Positions 35,342 to 44,777 of a stretch of DNA of 64,000 nt are shown here, in pieces. The stretch lies in contig NZ_JALJWR010000001.1 in assembly GCF_024169315.1 (NCBI RefSeq), positions 2,191,501 through 2,255,500 of the forward strand. The letters run 5' to 3'. A program made the position numbers and the translations under genes. Position 1 is the stretch's first letter, and the number at the start of each line of letters is the position of its first letter. Under the pieces are notes generated by a model. It was given only the letters and a program-made list of their open reading frames with translations. It ran no database searches and had not been told where the DNA came from. The DNA comes from Pseudomonas migulae (GTDB taxonomy: Bacteria; Pseudomonadota; Gammaproteobacteria; Pseudomonadales; Pseudomonadaceae).

Positions 35342-36217
35342 TTATCCGATAAACCTCGTACAGGTTTTTCCGGGCACATCGACCTGAAGCGATAACACCG
35401 CCCCGTCCAGAGGATGGTTGAGCGGGCTCGCGGCACTGGTGATGTAGAGGGTTTTCAGGTCCGGACCGCCGAACACACAACTGGTGGGGCGGCTGACCGG
35501 GAGTTCGATCACGCGATCGACCTGACCATCCGGCGTCAACCTGAGCAGGCAACGGCCGTCCCAGCGTGCGTTCCACAGGTAACCCTCGGCATCCATCGCC
35601 GAGCCGTCAGGGCCGCCACGCTCATGGGGGCCGAACCAGACTTGCGCGGGATCGAGGCCGCCATCGGTGCGGATGAAATGCTGGTAGAGCGTGCCATCCA
35701 GGCTGTCGGCAAAATAAAGCGTGGTGGCGTCGTCACTCCACAGCATCGTGTTGGGAATGCCCAATCCGCGAAGCAGCGGCGTGACCCGGGCATCGCGGTC
35801 GATACGAAACAAACCGCCGGAACGCCGCACGATGGGCAGGTCTTCAGCGTTTTCGCCGATGTTGTTCTGCATGGTGCCGAGCCAGAGCCGGCCTTGTGCA
35901 TCGCAACGGGCTTCGTTGGCGCGATTGCCGGGTTGCGGGTCGGCGACGCAGAACAAGGTCAGGTGTGGTTCAAGCCCCGGAGAATCGAGATCGAGCCGGT
36001 ACACGCCGCTGCTCAACGTCACCAGCGCATCGCCGCTTTCGCAGGGAATGAACGCTGACACGTGCTCGGGCATCTGCCAGATCTGCACGTTGGCGCCGAT
36101 CAGGCGCAGCGCCTGTTTGCCGGCGATATCCACCCAGTACAGGGCCTGCGTCGGCGCATCCCAGAACGGGCCTTCGCCGAGGTGCGCCCGGTGCTGGGTA
36201 ACTGCGGTCCACTCCAT
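35342..36217 (-). CDS. SMP-30/gluconolactonase family sugar lactonase
   Basis: This 291-residue beta-propeller lactonase begins with GEGPFWDAPTQALYWVDI and has metal-site regions LGEGPFW, GTMQNN, YFADSLDGTLYQ and RPTSCVFGGPDLKTLYITSA. It hydrolyses aldonolactones, here probably galactono- or arabino-lactone from the SDR enzyme. AGGAGG lies upstream. It is the second gene after the FCD regulator on the same strand, with a REP doublet between them. Confidence 0.88.
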   Translation of the reverse strand: MEWTAVTQHRAHLGEGPFWDAPTQALYWVDIAGKQALRLIGANVQIWQMPEHVSAFIPCESGDALVTLSSGVYRLDLDSPGLEPHLTLFCVADPQPGNRANEARCDAQGRLWLGTMQNNIGENAEDLPIVRRSGGLFRIDRDARVTPLLRGLGIPNTMLWSDDATTLYFADSLDGTLYQHFIRTDGGLDPAQVWFGPHERGGPDGSAMDAEGYLWNARWDGRCLLRLTPDGQVDRVIELPVSRPTSCVFGGPDLKTLYITSAASPLNHPLDGAVLSLQVDVPGKTCTRFIG

Positions 36218-36239
36218 GAAACCTCCTTCCTGTTGCTTT

Positions 36240-36332
36240 TATGTGGGAGCGAGCCTGCTCGCGATTGCGATCTTGCAGCCGACTTTTTACTGAATGTTAA
36301 GCCGTCTTCGCGAGCAAGCCCGCTCCCACAGT
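36240..36332. repeat. REP doublet (REPIN)
   Basis: TATGTGGGAGCGAGCCTGCT and inverted CGAGCAAGCCCGCTCCCACA, in the gap between the FCD regulator and SMP-30 genes. Confidence 0.9.
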
Positions 36333-36343
36333 GTTTTGTGTTT

Positions 36344-37060
36344 TTAGCCGGCCTTTTTGTCGGCCATGACTTTTGGGTAGAAGCGTTTGATGGCCAGGTC
36401 GGCGTTGTCGATGAGCGTCATGCAGGCCCACACACCACGCGCCGCATCGCGGGCGGCGATGGCATCGGCCATGTCTTTGTGAATCGGTAACGTGCGGCGC
36501 AGCTCGTCCGGGTCGGCGGCGGAGACTTCGAAAGACACCGCCAGCAGCGCGCCGAGGGCCGGGACCATTTGTTCGATGAATTGATTGTGGCTGGCCGCCA
36601 GAATGCACTCGTGGAAGAACTGGTCGGCGCGGTTGTAATCGATGCCGCTGTCCACCGCGCGCTCCAGCGCGTTATAGGCCTGAAGCACCGCTTGCACCTG
36701 CTCGACGGTCGCCCGCTCGCAGGCCCAGCGCACGGCCATCGGTTCGATGGTGCGGCGCAGGTCGAGCAGGTCGTCGACGAAATTTTCCGGCAAGCCGCTG
36801 CGGGAAAGCCAACCGACGACTTGCGGATCGAAGAGGTTCCAGCGCCGCACCGGCAACACCCGCGTGCCCACCTTGGGCCCGACTTCGAGCATACCTTTGG
36901 CGACCAGGGTTTTGATGGCTTCGCGGATGACCGTGCGACTGACACCGAGCTGCTCGCCCAGATCGGCTTCAACCTTGAGGGTCTCCCCCGGTTTCACCTG
37001 GCCGGTGGCAATCCAGCAACCCAGCCAGTCGACCGTCGATGCGTGAAAACTGCTGGACAT
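36344..37060 (-). CDS. GntR family FCD-domain (FadR subfamily) regulator
   Basis: This 238-residue protein has an N-terminal winged helix (about residues 20-72; ADLGEQLGVSRTVIREAIKTL) and an all-helical FCD effector domain with metal-binding histidines expected in the DQFFHECIL and LPIHKDM regions. FCD regulators often respond to sugar acids. The ATG at 37060 has GAGG five bases upstream. It probably controls its own gene with SMP-30, and araFGH, through the shared 14-mer. Confidence 0.88.
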   Translation of the reverse strand: MSSSFHASTVDWLGCWIATGQVKPGETLKVEADLGEQLGVSRTVIREAIKTLVAKGMLEVGPKVGTRVLPVRRWNLFDPQVVGWLSRSGLPENFVDDLLDLRRTIEPMAVRWACERATVEQVQAVLQAYNALERAVDSGIDYNRADQFFHECILAASHNQFIEQMVPALGALLAVSFEVSAADPDELRRTLPIHKDMADAIAARDAARGVWACMTLIDNADLAIKRFYPKVMADKKAG

Positions 37061-37092
37061 GGGCACCTCAAAGCCGTTCGCGATGGATGCCC

Positions 37093-37121
37093 ACGCTAAT
37101 CATCATACGATTGGGTGTCAA
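37093..37121 (-). promoter_or_regulatory. FCD regulator promoter with 14-mer operator in the spacer
   Basis: Minus strand: -35 TTGACA (37116-37121), 17 bases, a weak -10 TAGCGT (37093-37098). The 14-mer AATCATCATACGAT (plus strand 37098-37111), identical to the site near araF, fills the spacer, the classic position for autorepression. Confidence 0.6.
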
Positions 37122-37150
37122 TTTGATTTTTCGAAGGACCGCACAAAACC

Positions 37151-37246
37151 AAATGTGGGAGCGGGCTTGCTCGCGAAGGCAGTGTGCCAGTCAACATCTG
37201 TGCTGAATGACACACCGCTTTCGCGAGCAAGCCCGCTCCCACATTT
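37151..37246. repeat. REP doublet (REPIN)
   Basis: AAATGTGGGAGCGGGCTTGC and inverted GCGAGCAAGCCCGCTCCCAC, between the FCD promoter and the 3' end of the DUF1285 gene. Confidence 0.9.
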
Positions 37247-37254
37247 TGATTGGG

Positions 37255-37815
37255 TTACGGCTCCAGGCCGATGGGGAAGAAGATGCCGCCGCTCCATACG
37301 CCCAGCCAGCGCTGCCCATCGATCTCGCGGGTCACCGCCAGTTCCACCAATTGGTAAAACACATTGCGATGGATCAGCGCTTCAAGGTTGGTGCGCACAT
37401 TCACATACGGCGCAGGCTCTTGTGTCACCGGATCAATCACCACGCGAATCGCATGTTCGGCGCCCGCCTCGGCGGTTTCATCGACGTTGGTGATGAAGCG
37501 CAAGACCTGGGCTTCACCCTCGCCTTCCACATCCACGGCAATGGCCACAAACGGCGCATCGTCGACCTTGATGCCGACTTTCTCGACCGGAGTAATGAGG
37601 AAATAATCATCGCCGTCGCGGCGAATGATGGTGGAGAACAGTTTGACCATCGGCTTGCGCCCGATCGGCGTGCCCAGGTAATACCAGGTGCCGTCGCGGG
37701 CGATGCGCATGTCGATGTCGCCGCAGAAGTCGGGGCTCCACAAGTGGACCGGTGGCAAGCCTTTGGTCTTGGGGATCTGCCCCAACAGGTCGTTGGCTTT
37801 TTGCGGGCCACTCAT
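37255..37815 (-). CDS. DUF1285 domain protein
   Basis: This 186-residue cytoplasmic protein matches the DUF1285 family in length and in blocks such as LPPVHLWSPDFCGDIDMRIARDG, RDGDDYFLITPVEKVGI and LGVWSGGIFFPIG. The fold is known in the family but the function is not assigned. It follows the DUF4823 lipoprotein gene by 16 bases and is probably co-transcribed. Confidence 0.88.
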   Translation of the reverse strand: MSGPQKANDLLGQIPKTKGLPPVHLWSPDFCGDIDMRIARDGTWYYLGTPIGRKPMVKLFSTIIRRDGDDYFLITPVEKVGIKVDDAPFVAIAVDVEGEGEAQVLRFITNVDETAEAGAEHAIRVVIDPVTQEPAPYVNVRTNLEALIHRNVFYQLVELAVTREIDGQRWLGVWSGGIFFPIGLEP

Positions 37816-37831
37816 GGCGTTCTCCTCGAAA

Positions 37832-38440
37832 TTACTGGTCGCTGAGCCCCAGCAGGCTACGCGCGTATTGCTCCAGCGGCGGGCCCATCAGGTCTTCTGG
37901 CTTTTTGTCGTGGAACGTCAGTAAACCGCCACGACTCTTGATGCGTGCAGTATCGATCAAATACTGGGTGCTGGTCTCGATCAACATGATCTGAATCACG
38001 CCGGTGTCGATACCGAGGCGATCCACGGCTTCCTGATCGAGCCATTCGTCCGAGTTGCCGATGCGGTCATCAGACTTGGCGAAACGGGTATAGAGCAGGT
38101 AATGCGCACCGGCCGCACGGGCTTCGCCCATGGCCTGGTCGAGGCCTTCGGGCGCACGCGCACGGCGGACCATCGGAAAGTATTCGATAAAGCCGTCGAA
38201 CGCGACTTCGGCGATCACGTTAGGTCGCGGATAAACCGCGCTGCCCGGCGGAGCAAAGGCGCCCTGGGCGATATAGACGAACGAGTCCGGCTGAATGCGC
38301 AGGTTGTTCACCCGGCGGCTATCGCTGTGGTCGAGCAGACCCGCGTCGCTCATGTGGTAGCGAGTCCCTTCAGCCAGATCGCTGACATTCATGCAGCCAC
38401 CAAGCGCCAAAACGGCCAGCAGCAAAACCAGGCTACGCAT
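37832..38440 (-). CDS. DUF4823 domain lipoprotein
   Basis: This 202-residue protein has a lipobox LALGGC (Cys16) and the DUF4823 body (RARAPEGLDQAMGEARAAGAHYLLYTR, then LIDTARIKSRGGLLTF). The family is found mostly in pseudomonads and relatives; function unknown. Expected location: periplasmic face of a membrane. It heads a two-gene unit with the DUF1285 gene. Confidence 0.85.
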   Translation of the reverse strand: MRSLVLLLAVLALGGCMNVSDLAEGTRYHMSDAGLLDHSDSRRVNNLRIQPDSFVYIAQGAFAPPGSAVYPRPNVIAEVAFDGFIEYFPMVRRARAPEGLDQAMGEARAAGAHYLLYTRFAKSDDRIGNSDEWLDQEAVDRLGIDTGVIQIMLIETSTQYLIDTARIKSRGGLLTFHDKKPEDLMGPPLEQYARSLLGLSDQ

Positions 38441-38531
38441 CCTACCCTCCAGAGGCCGGTGACGGAAAACCGGCGAATGGCCATTGGATGCAGCTTCCGC
38501 GCCAGCTCATGCTCATCGTCGCCCTGCAGAT

Positions 38532-38603
38532 AGCTTTCGCGGGCAAGCCTCGCTCCTACAGGTTGTACGCGATCCCTGTAGGAGCGAGGCTTGCCCGCGA
38601 AGA
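38532..38603. repeat. REP doublet (short spacer)
   Basis: GCTTTCGCGGGCAAGCCTCG and inverted GCGAGGCTTGCCCGCGAAG, a variant with CCTCGCTCCTACAGG instead of CCGCTCCCAC. It lies between the DUF4823 promoter and the 3' end of moaA. Confidence 0.9.
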
Positions 38604-38610
38604 AGCCCGA

Positions 38611-39579
38611 TCAGCCGCCGATAATCTTCATGACAGTCGCACCACCGGAAAACGCCACTTCCTGCTTGTCACCCAAGGCTTTCACCAGGAGGCGCTGCAA
38701 GGCCGGCAACGCCTGATGGCGCGGTTTGTCCAGCAGATCACCGACATAGTGACGATTGCTCGACGACAGACAGCCATGCAACCAGCCCGTCGACGACAAC
38801 CGCAGTCGCGAGCAGGTACGACAGAAAGGCACGCTTTCGTTGGCGATCACACCGAAGTAACCCTGACCTGGAATTTCATAACGCACCGCCGTCGCGTCAA
38901 CGGGTGCATCGGCCTGAAGGTATTCATAGCGATCACCGATCAGGCTCAGCAGCTGCTGAAGGCTGACGAACTGTTGCAGAAAGGCGTTGTTGTCACTGGC
39001 CAGGTGGCCCATGCGCATCAGCTCGATGAAGCGCAGCTCGTAGCCACGCTCAAGGCAGTAATCGAGCAGTGGCATCACCTGATCGAGGTTCTGCCCGCGC
39101 AACGGCACCATGTTGACCTTGATCTTCATGCCGGCAGCGCTGGCCTGGTCCATGCCGTCGAGCACCGTCGCCAGATCACCGCCACGGGCAATGCTGCGGA
39201 ATGCACTTGCATCCAGGGTATCGAGGGAAACGTTGATGCGCCGGATGCCGGCGTCGACCAGCAGAGGCAGCTTTTTCGCCAGCAGTTGACCATTGGTGGT
39301 CAGGCTGATGTCTTGCAGGCCCATCTGTCCGACGGCGGTCATGAAGGCTTCGAGTTTGGGGCTGACCAGCGGCTCACCACCAGTGATGCGCAGCCGCTCG
39401 ATCCCCGCCGCTTCGATCAGGTAGGCAACGCCGCGCGCCATGGCGTCGGCCGACAGTTCATCCTGCGCAGCGACCAGCCGCTTGCCGTTGGGCACGCAGT
39501 AGGTACACGCGTAATTGCAGGCTGAGGTCAGGCTGATTCGCAGATTGCGGAAACGCCTGCCTTGACGGTCAACGATCAT
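38611..39579 (-). CDS. moaA: MoaA-type GTP 3',8-cyclase
   Basis: This 322-residue radical SAM enzyme makes the first molybdopterin intermediate from GTP. The SAM cluster CxxxCxxC is Cys21, Cys25 and Cys28 (CNYACTYC). The C-terminal second 4Fe-4S motif is FCRTCSRLR followed 13 residues later by GC. The protein ends in the MoaA double glycine (KIIGG). The ATG at 39579 has GGAG five bases upstream; the GTG at 39585 is less likely. It stands alone, apart from other mo genes, so it may be one of several MoaA copies. Confidence 0.92.
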   Translation of the reverse strand: MIVDRQGRRFRNLRISLTSACNYACTYCVPNGKRLVAAQDELSADAMARGVAYLIEAAGIERLRITGGEPLVSPKLEAFMTAVGQMGLQDISLTTNGQLLAKKLPLLVDAGIRRINVSLDTLDASAFRSIARGGDLATVLDGMDQASAAGMKIKVNMVPLRGQNLDQVMPLLDYCLERGYELRFIELMRMGHLASDNNAFLQQFVSLQQLLSLIGDRYEYLQADAPVDATAVRYEIPGQGYFGVIANESVPFCRTCSRLRLSSTGWLHGCLSSSNRHYVGDLLDKPRHQALPALQRLLVKALGDKQEVAFSGGATVMKIIGG

Positions 39580-39717
39580 GGTCACTCCGGCACAAGGAAA
39601 TCGGACGGCGTAAAACTTGACTTACAAATCAAGTTTTAGCAAGTCCCATGCCTGAGTATATTCCTGAGGTACCGCGCCATGTAGCGAAATAATGACGCAA
39701 TAAGGCAACTGAATGGC

Positions 39718-40356
39718 TTAGCTGCTCGGCGTGTCGGTGTCGCGCTTGCGCTTGTTGCCCATGCGCACGCCGATGTCCATCAGGAACTGGAAGAAACCTT
39801 CCTGGTCTTCCAGCACATTGCTCCAGAACGGCGAGTGATACAGCGCCACGGCGCCGTGCACCAGCGCCCAGGACGCGCAGTAATGGAAGTAAGGCGGCAC
39901 GTCTTCGAGCTTGCCTTCGCTGATCCGACCCTTGATCAGCAGGGTCAGGCGTTCGAAGTTCGAGGCACGGATCTTGTGCAGTTCCTCGATCATCTCCGGC
40001 ACCTGGTTGCCCTTGACCACCTTTTCTTCAAGGCGATCGAACAAGCGATAGCGTTGCGGATCGCGCATACGGAATTCGAAGTAGGCCCGGGACAGGGCTT
40101 CCTTGTCCTTGTCGACGTCTGCCGAATGCAACAGCTCGTTCAAATCGCGCTCGTAATCGAGCATCAGGCGCAGATAAATCTCGGCCTTCGATTTGAAATG
40201 CTTGTAGATCGTGCCTTTGCCGATACCGACGGCATCAGCAATCATCTCGACGGTGACACTGTCTTCACCTTGGTCGAGGAACAGCTTGAGCGCGGTATCG
40301 AGAATTTCTTGCTCACGGCGACGAAATTCACGGACCTTACGAGGTTCTTTATGCAT
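39718..40356 (-). CDS. TetR family transcriptional regulator
   Basis: This 212-residue protein has an N-terminal helix-turn-helix (about 15-62; VTVEMIADAVGIGKGTIYKHFKSKAEIY) and a helical ligand domain. Its position beside the tatD-pilZ block matches the TetR gene near PA2957 in P. aeruginosa (synteny from memory). Target genes unknown. Confidence 0.9.
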   Translation of the reverse strand: MHKEPRKVREFRRREQEILDTALKLFLDQGEDSVTVEMIADAVGIGKGTIYKHFKSKAEIYLRLMLDYERDLNELLHSADVDKDKEALSRAYFEFRMRDPQRYRLFDRLEEKVVKGNQVPEMIEELHKIRASNFERLTLLIKGRISEGKLEDVPPYFHYCASWALVHGAVALYHSPFWSNVLEDQEGFFQFLMDIGVRMGNKRKRDTDTPSS

Positions 40357-40548
40357 AAGAAAAGGTCTGTCGGGGTCAAAATTCGAAGCCGCGTATTATG
40401 CCTAACTTGCGGCAAAATGCACGGATCATCCATCCATATCTGTGTTTCTTGATGAATTCTGGCAGCGCCGCCATTTAATGAGAACGCTTCCGAAGCGCAC
40501 GTATTCCAAAATTGTTTAAAAACCTCGACCGGTGAACTGGACTCGGCG

Positions 40549-40565
40549 CAATACTGATCAATACT
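40549..40565 (+). promoter_or_regulatory. Candidate RpoS-type -10 elements of the small RNA
   Basis: CAATACT occurs twice, at 40549-40555 and 40559-40565, resembling the RpoS extended -10 CTATACT. Either would start a transcript about 120-130 bases long that ends at the strong terminator downstream. No good -35 is evident, which fits an RpoS promoter. Confidence 0.45.
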
Positions 40566-40567
40566 TC

Positions 40568-40690
40568 AACTGTCGGCGGGGCATCTCCCCCAAGTGCCGC
40601 GACGATATTGGTACCAACGGACCGCGTACCATTGTTTTACTCCTAATGGTCTTAACCCGGATTCACCCCCCAGAACCCGGGTTTTTTTTG
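40568..40690 (+). ncRNA. rgsA: Probable small RNA, RgsA/P16-like
   Basis: No protein is encoded here, yet a plus-strand terminator with no upstream plus-strand gene ends the region. The segment is rich in short hairpins: GGGGCATCTCCCC (40578-40590), GGTAC/GTACC, and ACCAT/ATGGT. The length of about 120 nt, the RpoS-like -10, and the location between TetR and tatD (as I recall for P. aeruginosa rgsA near PA2958) support RgsA, a stress-related RNA. Identity is by position and shape, not alignment. The remaining 40357-40548 shows no gene. Confidence 0.55.
40654..40689 (+). terminator. Rho-independent terminator of the small RNA
   Basis: The stem AACCCGG/CCGGGTT runs into eight T residues on the plus strand; the minus strand has no T run on its 3' side, so the direction is clear. 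Confidence 0.85.
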
Positions 40691-40698
40691 CCTGCGAT

Positions 40699-41484
40699 TT
40701 AACCTTTCACATGCGCGAGCGGGAACAGCCGCTTGAAGTTTTCCGTCGTCTGTTCGGCAAATCGCTCGTAGGACTCCCCGCGCAACATCGCCAGAAACTC
40801 TGCCACTTCCCGCACATACTGCGGCAGGTTCGGCTTGCCGCGATAGGGGATCGGCGCCAGGTACGGCGAGTCGGTTTCCACCAGCAGGCGGTCAGCGGGC
40901 ACCTTGCTCGCCACATCACGCAGCGCATCGGCATTGCGGAAGGTGACAATGCCGGACAAGGAGATGTAATAACCCATGTCCAGCGCCGCTTTGGCCATGT
41001 CCCAATCTTCGGTGAAGCAGTGCAGGACGCCGGCCTGGGGCAGCGCGGCTTCACGCAACAGGTTCAAGGTGTCGGCCCGGGCGCCACGGGTGTGAATGAT
41101 CACGGGCTTGCCGGTCTGCTGCGCGGCTTGCAGGTGCAGGCGAAACGATTCCTGCTGCAGCTCCGCCGCTTCAGGTTCGTAGTGATAATCCAGGCCGGTT
41201 TCACCAATCGCCACCACACGCGGATGGTTGAGCTCCTGCAACAGCCAGTCCAGCGCCGGCGCAGCACCCGGCTGCACGTCCAGCGGATGCACGCCGACGG
41301 AACAGTCGACATCGTCGTAACGCTCGGCCAGGGCCTTGACGTCGGCCGCGTTGTCGACGCTGACACCGATACACAGAAAGTGCCCTACCCCGCGCTGCCG
41401 GGCCGCATCGAGTGCGGCATCCAGAGAGCCGTCGTGGGCGGCGAGGTCGAGGCGATCAAGGTGGCAATGGGAATCTACGAGCAT
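40699..41484 (-). CDS. TatD family metal-dependent hydrolase (YcfH type)
   Basis: This 261-residue TIM-barrel hydrolase shows the metal motif DSHCHLD, IGETGLDYHY, IHTRGA, HCFTEDWDMA and the ETDSPYLAP site near the C-terminus, all typical of TatD/YcfH 3'-5' DNases. It lies 15 bases after pilZ and ends the fab-pilZ block; the gene order matches other pseudomonads. Confidence 0.94.
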   Translation of the reverse strand: MLVDSHCHLDRLDLAAHDGSLDAALDAARQRGVGHFLCIGVSVDNAADVKALAERYDDVDCSVGVHPLDVQPGAAPALDWLLQELNHPRVVAIGETGLDYHYEPEAAELQQESFRLHLQAAQQTGKPVIIHTRGARADTLNLLREAALPQAGVLHCFTEDWDMAKAALDMGYYISLSGIVTFRNADALRDVASKVPADRLLVETDSPYLAPIPYRGKPNLPQYVREVAEFLAMLRGESYERFAEQTTENFKRLFPLAHVKG

Positions 41485-41499
41485 AAAAATGGCTGCAAC

Positions 41500-41856
41500 T
41501 TACATCGTATGGGTGGGACGGTCGGACTTCAGGGCTCCGGCCAGATGGGTTTCGATTCGACTGCGGGCGGTATCGTCGCCGTCGTTGAACTGCACGCCGA
41601 CGCCGGCAGCGCGATTGCCTTGAGCGCCTTTGGGCGTGATCCAGGCGACCTTGCCGGCCACTGGAATCTTCTCCGGTTCATCCATCAGGTTCAGCAGCAT
41701 GAATACCTCATCGCCCAACTTGTAGCTTTTGTTGGTCGGAATAAACAGGCCACCGTTCTTGATGAATGGCATATAGGCCGCGTACAGCACGGACTTGTCC
41801 TTGATGGTCAGGGACAAAATGCCGTTGCGCGGTCCTGGGTTGACGGCTTCATTCAT
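41500..41856 (-). CDS. pilZ: Type IV pilus assembly protein PilZ
   Basis: This 118-residue protein is the same length as P. aeruginosa PilZ and conserves GILSLTIKDKSVLYAAYMPFIK, LGDEVF, VAGKVAWITPKGAQGNRAAG and the C-terminal DRPTHTM. It lacks the RxxxR motif needed to bind cyclic di-GMP, as PilZ proper does. It works with PilB/FimX in pilus assembly. GGAGGT precedes the ATG at 41856. Confidence 0.95.
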   Translation of the reverse strand: MNEAVNPGPRNGILSLTIKDKSVLYAAYMPFIKNGGLFIPTNKSYKLGDEVFMLLNLMDEPEKIPVAGKVAWITPKGAQGNRAAGVGVQFNDGDDTARSRIETHLAGALKSDRPTHTM

Positions 41857-41898
41857 GCTGACCTCCACTGCTGATGTTCAGAGGATAGGCCCAGTCGG

Positions 41899-43519
<1,621 letters not shown>

Positions 43520-43529
43520 TTAGTCAGAA

Positions 43530-44774
43530 TCATTGCGGGCTTTGCGGCGCAGTGGCGTCCGGTTCGGACGCAGGCGCGGCGGGCTCTTTGGCAGGTTCTT
43601 GAGCCGGTTCTTGCGTTGCCTCTTGAGTCGGCGCTTGTTGAACCGGCTCTTGCGGCGTCACGGGTGGCAAAGCCTCGGGGGCCGTGTCGGGCGAAGCCGC
43701 CGGAATCGGTGCTGGCTCATCCGTCGCCTCAGGTGCGGTGACCGGTGCCGGGCTGGAACGATAATCGGCGCGGCGCTTGAGCTGGAATTCGCGCACCGCG
43801 TTGTTATGTGCGTCCATATCATCGGAGAACACGTGGCTGCCATCGCCGCGCGCGACAAAATACAGGCTGTTGCCAGCCACCGGATTCAACGCAGCGTGGA
43901 TCGCTTCCCGGCCGACCATCGAAATCGGCGTCGGCGGCAGGCCGGCGATCACGTAGGTATTGTAAGGAGTCGCTTCCTTGAGGTGCGCACGGGTCAACTT
44001 GCCGTTGTAACGATCACCCAGGCCGTAGATCACGGTCGGATCGGTCTGCAACAGCATGCCCATTTCCATGCGCCGCACGAACACGCCGGCGATCTGCCCC
44101 CGCTCTTGTGGTACGCCGGTTTCCTTTTCCACCAGCGAAGCCATGATCAGCGCTTGATAGGGTTCGGTATACGGCACGTCCGCCGAACGCTGCGCCCACT
44201 CCTTGGCGAGGACTTCGTCGAGGCGGTCGTAAGCTTTTTTCAGCAGCTCGGCGTCCGTCATGCCACGCACGAAACGGTAGGTGTCCGGGAAGAATCGCCC
44301 TTCCGGAAAGATCCCGGCGTGACCGAGCTTGTCCATCACTTCGCTATCGCTCAAGCCGTTCAACGTCTGCTCGAGCTTTTCATCCTTGGCCAGGGCCAAA
44401 CGGACCTGATGGAAATTCCAGCCTTCGACCAGCGTCAAGCTGTACTGAACCATTTCCCCGCGCTTCCACAGATCGATAAGGCCTTCAACGGTCATGCCGG
44501 GCTGCATGCGGTACTCGCCTTTGTGCAGCGGTTGCCCGGCCAGATTGAAGCGCCAATACACGCGCAACCAGAAAGCGTCCTTGATGACGCCATCGGCTTC
44601 GAGTCGATAGAAAGTGCGGGTAGGTGTCGTACCCTTGGGCACGTCCAGCAGTTGTTCCTGGGTAATGTTCAGCGGCTGTTCCAGCGCCGAATGGATTTTC
44701 CAGGCCGAAGCGCCCAGACACAGCCCTGCCAGAACCAGGCCGGTTTCCAGCAACAGCAAGAATTTACGTCTCAC
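43530..44774 (-). CDS. mltG: Endolytic transglycosylase MltG (YceG family)
   Basis: This 414-residue single-pass membrane protein (helix about 4-25) has the YceG catalytic domain: IMASLVEKETGVPQERGQIA with the catalytic glutamate, MGMLLQTDPTVIYGLG and YNTYVIAGLPPTPIS. It cleaves nascent peptidoglycan strands. The C-terminal 70 residues are Pro/Glu/Ala/Thr-rich and go beyond the usual end of the domain. It lies between pabC and tmk. Confidence 0.95.
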   Translation of the reverse strand: MRRKFLLLLETGLVLAGLCLGASAWKIHSALEQPLNITQEQLLDVPKGTTPTRTFYRLEADGVIKDAFWLRVYWRFNLAGQPLHKGEYRMQPGMTVEGLIDLWKRGEMVQYSLTLVEGWNFHQVRLALAKDEKLEQTLNGLSDSEVMDKLGHAGIFPEGRFFPDTYRFVRGMTDAELLKKAYDRLDEVLAKEWAQRSADVPYTEPYQALIMASLVEKETGVPQERGQIAGVFVRRMEMGMLLQTDPTVIYGLGDRYNGKLTRAHLKEATPYNTYVIAGLPPTPISMVGREAIHAALNPVAGNSLYFVARGDGSHVFSDDMDAHNNAVREFQLKRRADYRSSPAPVTAPEATDEPAPIPAASPDTAPEALPPVTPQEPVQQAPTQEATQEPAQEPAKEPAAPASEPDATAPQSPQ

Positions 44775-44777
44775 GTA

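Noticed and set aside
40357..40548. Short open frames between the TetR gene and the small RNA
   Set aside because: No ribosome binding site or recognisable sequence; the segment looks non-coding.
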